A DNA stretch of 64,000 nucleotides, taken from Algorimicrobium hallyeonense (GTDB lineage Bacteria; Bacteroidota; Bacteroidia; Flavobacteriales; Flavobacteriaceae). The notes under the pieces were generated by a model. It was not told the origin of the DNA, ran no database searches, and saw nothing but the letters and a program-made list of their open reading frames with translations. The stretch lies in the NCBI RefSeq assembly GCF_042657385.1, contig NZ_JBHSLA010000004.1:124001-188000 (forward strand). Reading direction: 5' to 3'. The position numbers and the translations under genes are program-made. Positions within the stretch are counted from its first letter, which is position 1, and each line of letters begins with the position of its first letter. Below are positions 61,648 through 64,000 of this stretch, piece after piece.

Positions 61648-64000
61648 ATGAAAGCAAATCCTGAAGTAAACAAAGACCTTTCTTTTGAAGATTTTAAAGC
61701 CGAAGTTTTAAACGATTATCACCTAGCTGTTACCTCTCGCGAGTGTAGTTTATTAGGTCGTCGTGAAGTGCTTTCTGGTAAAGCAAAATTTGGAATTTTT
61801 GGCGATGGTAAAGAAGTACCACAATTAGCCATGGCAAAGGCATTCAAAAATGGCGATTTTCGTTCAGGATATTATCGTGATCAAACCTTTATGATGGCTA
61901 TTGGCAAACTAAATATCGAGCAGTTTTTTGCTGGACTGTATGCTAATACGGATTTAAAAGAAGAACCAATGTCTGCAGGACGCCAAATGGGTGGCCATTT
62001 TTCTACGCAGAGTTTGGATGAACATGGAAATTGGAAAAATTTGCTAGAACAAAAAAATTCAAGTTCAGATATTTCGCCTACGGCTGGGCAAATGCCACGC
62101 TTATTAGGATTAGCACAAGCATCAAAAATTTACAGACATGTAAAAGGTATTGATACCACTAACTTTTCAAACGAAGGAAATGAAGTAGCATGGGGAACCA
62201 TTGGAAATGCCAGTACAAGTGAAGGGTTGTTTTTTGAAACTATTAATGCTGCTGGTGTTTTACAAGTACCAATGGTAATGAGTGTTTGGGATGATGAATA
62301 CGGTATTTCAGTTCATGCTAAACATCAAACAACTAAAGAAAATATATCAGAAATCTTAAAAGGTTTCCAACGTGAAAATGACGAAAAGGGATATGAAATT
62401 TTGCGTGTTATTGGTTGGGATTATCCAGCCTTAATTGAAACCTACCAAAAAGCGTCTAAAATTGCACGTGAAGAACATGTGCCTGTTTTAATACACGTTC
62501 AGGAATTAACACAACCTCAAGGGCATTCAACGTCTGGTTCACATGAGCGCTATAAAAATGAAGAGCGTTTGGCTTGGGAAGTAGAACGCGATTGTAATTC
62601 CAAGCTTCGCGAATGGATTATTGCCAATGGTATTGCCACGGATGAGGATTTATCCTCTGTTGAAAAAACCATTAAAAAGCAAGTTCGCGACGGTAAAAAA
62701 GCCGCTTGGACCGCTTTTACACAACCTTTAAAAAATGAGAAGATTGAACTCGTTGCTTTACTAGAAAAAGTTGCTGCAGCTAGTTCTAATAAAGTGTTTA
62801 TTGAAAAGCTTAAAAATGATTTAGCTGATAATTCAGAGCCCATTCGTAAAGATATTTTATCTACAGCACGAAAAGCATTGCGTTATGTTGTAAACGAAAC
62901 ATCAGAAACTAAAAATGAATTAGCCGCGTGGATTAATAGCTATATAGCGGAGGTTCAACCAAAATACAGTTCACATTTATATTCACATTCTGATAAATCG
63001 GCATTGAAAGTTCAGGAAGTGAAACCCACTTATGACGATTCTAGTGAAGAAGTAGATGCACGTTTAGTAATTCGTGATAACTTTGATGCCATTTTTAGCA
63101 AATACCCTGAAGCGCTTATTTTTGGTGAAGACGCTGGACATATTGGCGATGTTAACCAAGGTTTAGAAGGTATGCAAGAAAAATATGGTGAATTACGGGT
63201 TTCCGATGTTGGGATTCGCGAAGCCACTATTTTGGGGCAAGGAATTGGTATGGCCATGCGTGGTTTACGTCCCATTGCTGAAATTCAATATTTGGATTAT
63301 ATTCTGTACGCCTTGCAAATTATGAGTGATGATTTAGCAAGTTTACATTACCGAACTAAAGGTCGTCAAAAAGCGCCTGTAATTATTAGAACACGTGGTC
63401 ACAGACTGGAAGGTATTTGGCATTCAGGTTCACAAATGGGTGGTGTTATTCATTTAATTCGTGGGATTCATGTACTCGTTCCAAGAAACATGACCAAAGC
63501 TGCTGGTTTTTATAATACATTATTAGAAGGTGATGAACCTGCTTTAATTGTAGAATGCTTAAATGGATACCGTTTAAAAGAAAAAATGCCAACTAATATT
63601 GGTGAATTTAAAACACCATTAGGTGTTGTAGAAACCATTCGGGAAGGTAATGATATTACGTTAGTGTCTTATGGTTCAACACTTCGGGTGATTGAGCAAG
63701 CTGCTAAAGAATTGCAAGAAGTAGGTATTAATGCCGAAATTATTGATGTACAATCTCTATTGCCTTTCGATTTAAATCATGATATTGTTAAGAGTGTGGC
63801 AAAAACAAATCGTTTAATGGTTATTGATGAAGATGTTCCTGGAGGTGCCTCTGCATATATATTAAATGAAGTTTTAAATACACAGAACGCCTATAAACAT
63901 TTAGATAGTAAGCCAGAAACATTAACTGCCAAAGCACACAGACCAGCTTATGGAACGGATGGTGATTACTTCTCTAAACCGTCTGTTGAAGATGTTTTTG
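61648..64000 (+). CDS. Fused E1 alpha/beta 2-oxoacid dehydrogenase (branched-chain or pyruvate type), 3' truncated
   Basis: Open from the ATG at 61648 to the window end with no stop (784 residues seen). The first about 350 residues are the E1 alpha fold (ECSLLGRREVLSGKAKFGIF, GNASTSEGLFFETINAAG: the thiamine-diphosphate region), and from about residue 465 the E1 beta fold (RLVIRDNFDAIFSKYPEALI, VGIREATILGQGIGMAMRGL) and the transketolase C-terminal part near residue 635 (TLVSYGSTLRVI, VIDEDVPGGASAYILNE). Fused alpha/beta E1 is usual in Bacteroidota; it decarboxylates a 2-oxoacid and transfers the acyl group to lipoyl E2. Which oxoacid is used cannot be decided here. Confidence 0.9.
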   Translation, partial: MKANPEVNKDLSFEDFKAEVLNDYHLAVTSRECSLLGRREVLSGKAKFGIFGDGKEVPQLAMAKAFKNGDFRSGYYRDQTFMMAIGKLNIEQFFAGLYANTDLKEEPMSAGRQMGGHFSTQSLDEHGNWKNLLEQKNSSSDISPTAGQMPRLLGLAQASKIYRHVKGIDTTNFSNEGNEVAWGTIGNASTSEGLFFETINAAGVLQVPMVMSVWDDEYGISVHAKHQTTKENISEILKGFQRENDEKGYEILRVIGWDYPALIETYQKASKIAREEHVPVLIHVQELTQPQGHSTSGSHERYKNEERLAWEVERDCNSKLREWIIANGIATDEDLSSVEKTIKKQVRDGKKAAWTAFTQPLKNEKIELVALLEKVAAASSNKVFIEKLKNDLADNSEPIRKDILSTARKALRYVVNETSETKNELAAWINSYIAEVQPKYSSHLYSHSDKSALKVQEVKPTYDDSSEEVDARLVIRDNFDAIFSKYPEALIFGEDAGHIGDVNQGLEGMQEKYGELRVSDVGIREATILGQGIGMAMRGLRPIAEIQYLDYILYALQIMSDDLASLHYRTKGRQKAPVIIRTRGHRLEGIWHSGSQMGGVIHLIRGIHVLVPRNMTKAAGFYNTLLEGDEPALIVECLNGYRLKEKMPTNIGEFKTPLGVVETIREGNDITLVSYGSTLRVIEQAAKELQEVGINAEIIDVQSLLPFDLNHDIVKSVAKTNRLMVIDEDVPGGASAYILNEVLNTQNAYKHLDSKPETLTAKAHRPAYGTDGDYFSKPSVEDVF

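Noticed and set aside
1..64000. tRNA or rRNA genes
   Set aside because: No cloverleaf-like or rRNA-like segment was recognised by eye in the gaps; a tRNAscan run would be decisive.

Overview
The window is AT-rich (roughly 35% G+C by eye) and looks like chromosome from a marine-type Flavobacteriaceae bacterium (phylum Bacteroidota). The basis is: two proteins with C-terminal type IX secretion sorting domains, Bacteroidota promoter boxes (TAnnTTTG, sometimes with TTG about 20 nt upstream), many lipoproteins of the MKK...SC type, a Y_Y_Y propeller histidine kinase, a HYC_CC_PP protein, a MARQ/MAKQ-type conserved protein and a fused E1 alpha/beta 2-oxoacid dehydrogenase. I do not name a genus.

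Layout. 1-12.4 kb: truncated FAD amine oxidase, a giant leucine-rich-repeat surface protein, a propeller sensor kinase with its LuxR-type regulator, an S28/S37-like serine peptidase lipoprotein and two adjacent M24 proline peptidases. 12.6-25.8 kb: a long minus-strand copper/heavy-metal island, in transcription order HYC_CC_PP protein, CusA/CzcA pump, four-helix-bundle protein, TolC-type channel, DUF302 protein, a broken REP-associated transposase, CopA-type P1B ATPase, DUF305 protein, CusB-type adaptor and an HMA lipoprotein, closed by a strong terminator. It is unusually rich in palindromic (REP-like) repeats. 26-27.7 kb: a two-domain lipoprotein and an orphan gene. 27.9-34.4 kb: a complete compact type II-C CRISPR-Cas locus: cas1-cas2 (+), a duplicated leader-like segment, an array of 11 repeats and 10 spacers, a GIY-YIG gene, cas9 (-), and a divergent tracrRNA gene (+) with promoter, anti-repeat, nexus and terminator visible. 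34.5-64 kb: mostly housekeeping genes: K+ channel, mnmE, thioredoxin-like lipoprotein, rhomboid protease, acyltransferase, class V aminotransferase, glmM, ACP phosphodiesterase, gamma-glutamyltransferase, ATP-grasp protein, a second kinase/regulator pair, uvrA, an lmo0937-type small membrane protein, a LOG-family protein, a secreted nuclease/phosphatase, a degenerate M1-peptidase/barrel fusion, and the 5' part of a fused E1 alpha/beta gene that runs off the right end.

How it works together. The metal island supplies cytoplasmic export (CopA), periplasm-to-outside export (CusA-CusB-TolC) and several Cys/His/Met-rich metal-binding proteins. The CRISPR locus has everything needed for adaptation (Cas1, Cas2, Cas9, tracrRNA) and interference. 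The repeat orientation relative to the tracrRNA shows that crRNAs must be read from the minus strand, toward cas1-cas2.

The least ordinary signals are the duplicated CRISPR leader with a covarying hairpin and a decayed orphan repeat, the 17-bp inverted repeat that captures the last CRISPR repeat, the transposase remnant bracketed by an exact inverted pair of 31-bp palindromes, and the dispersed repeats that have been absorbed in frame into the cusA and tolC coding sequences.
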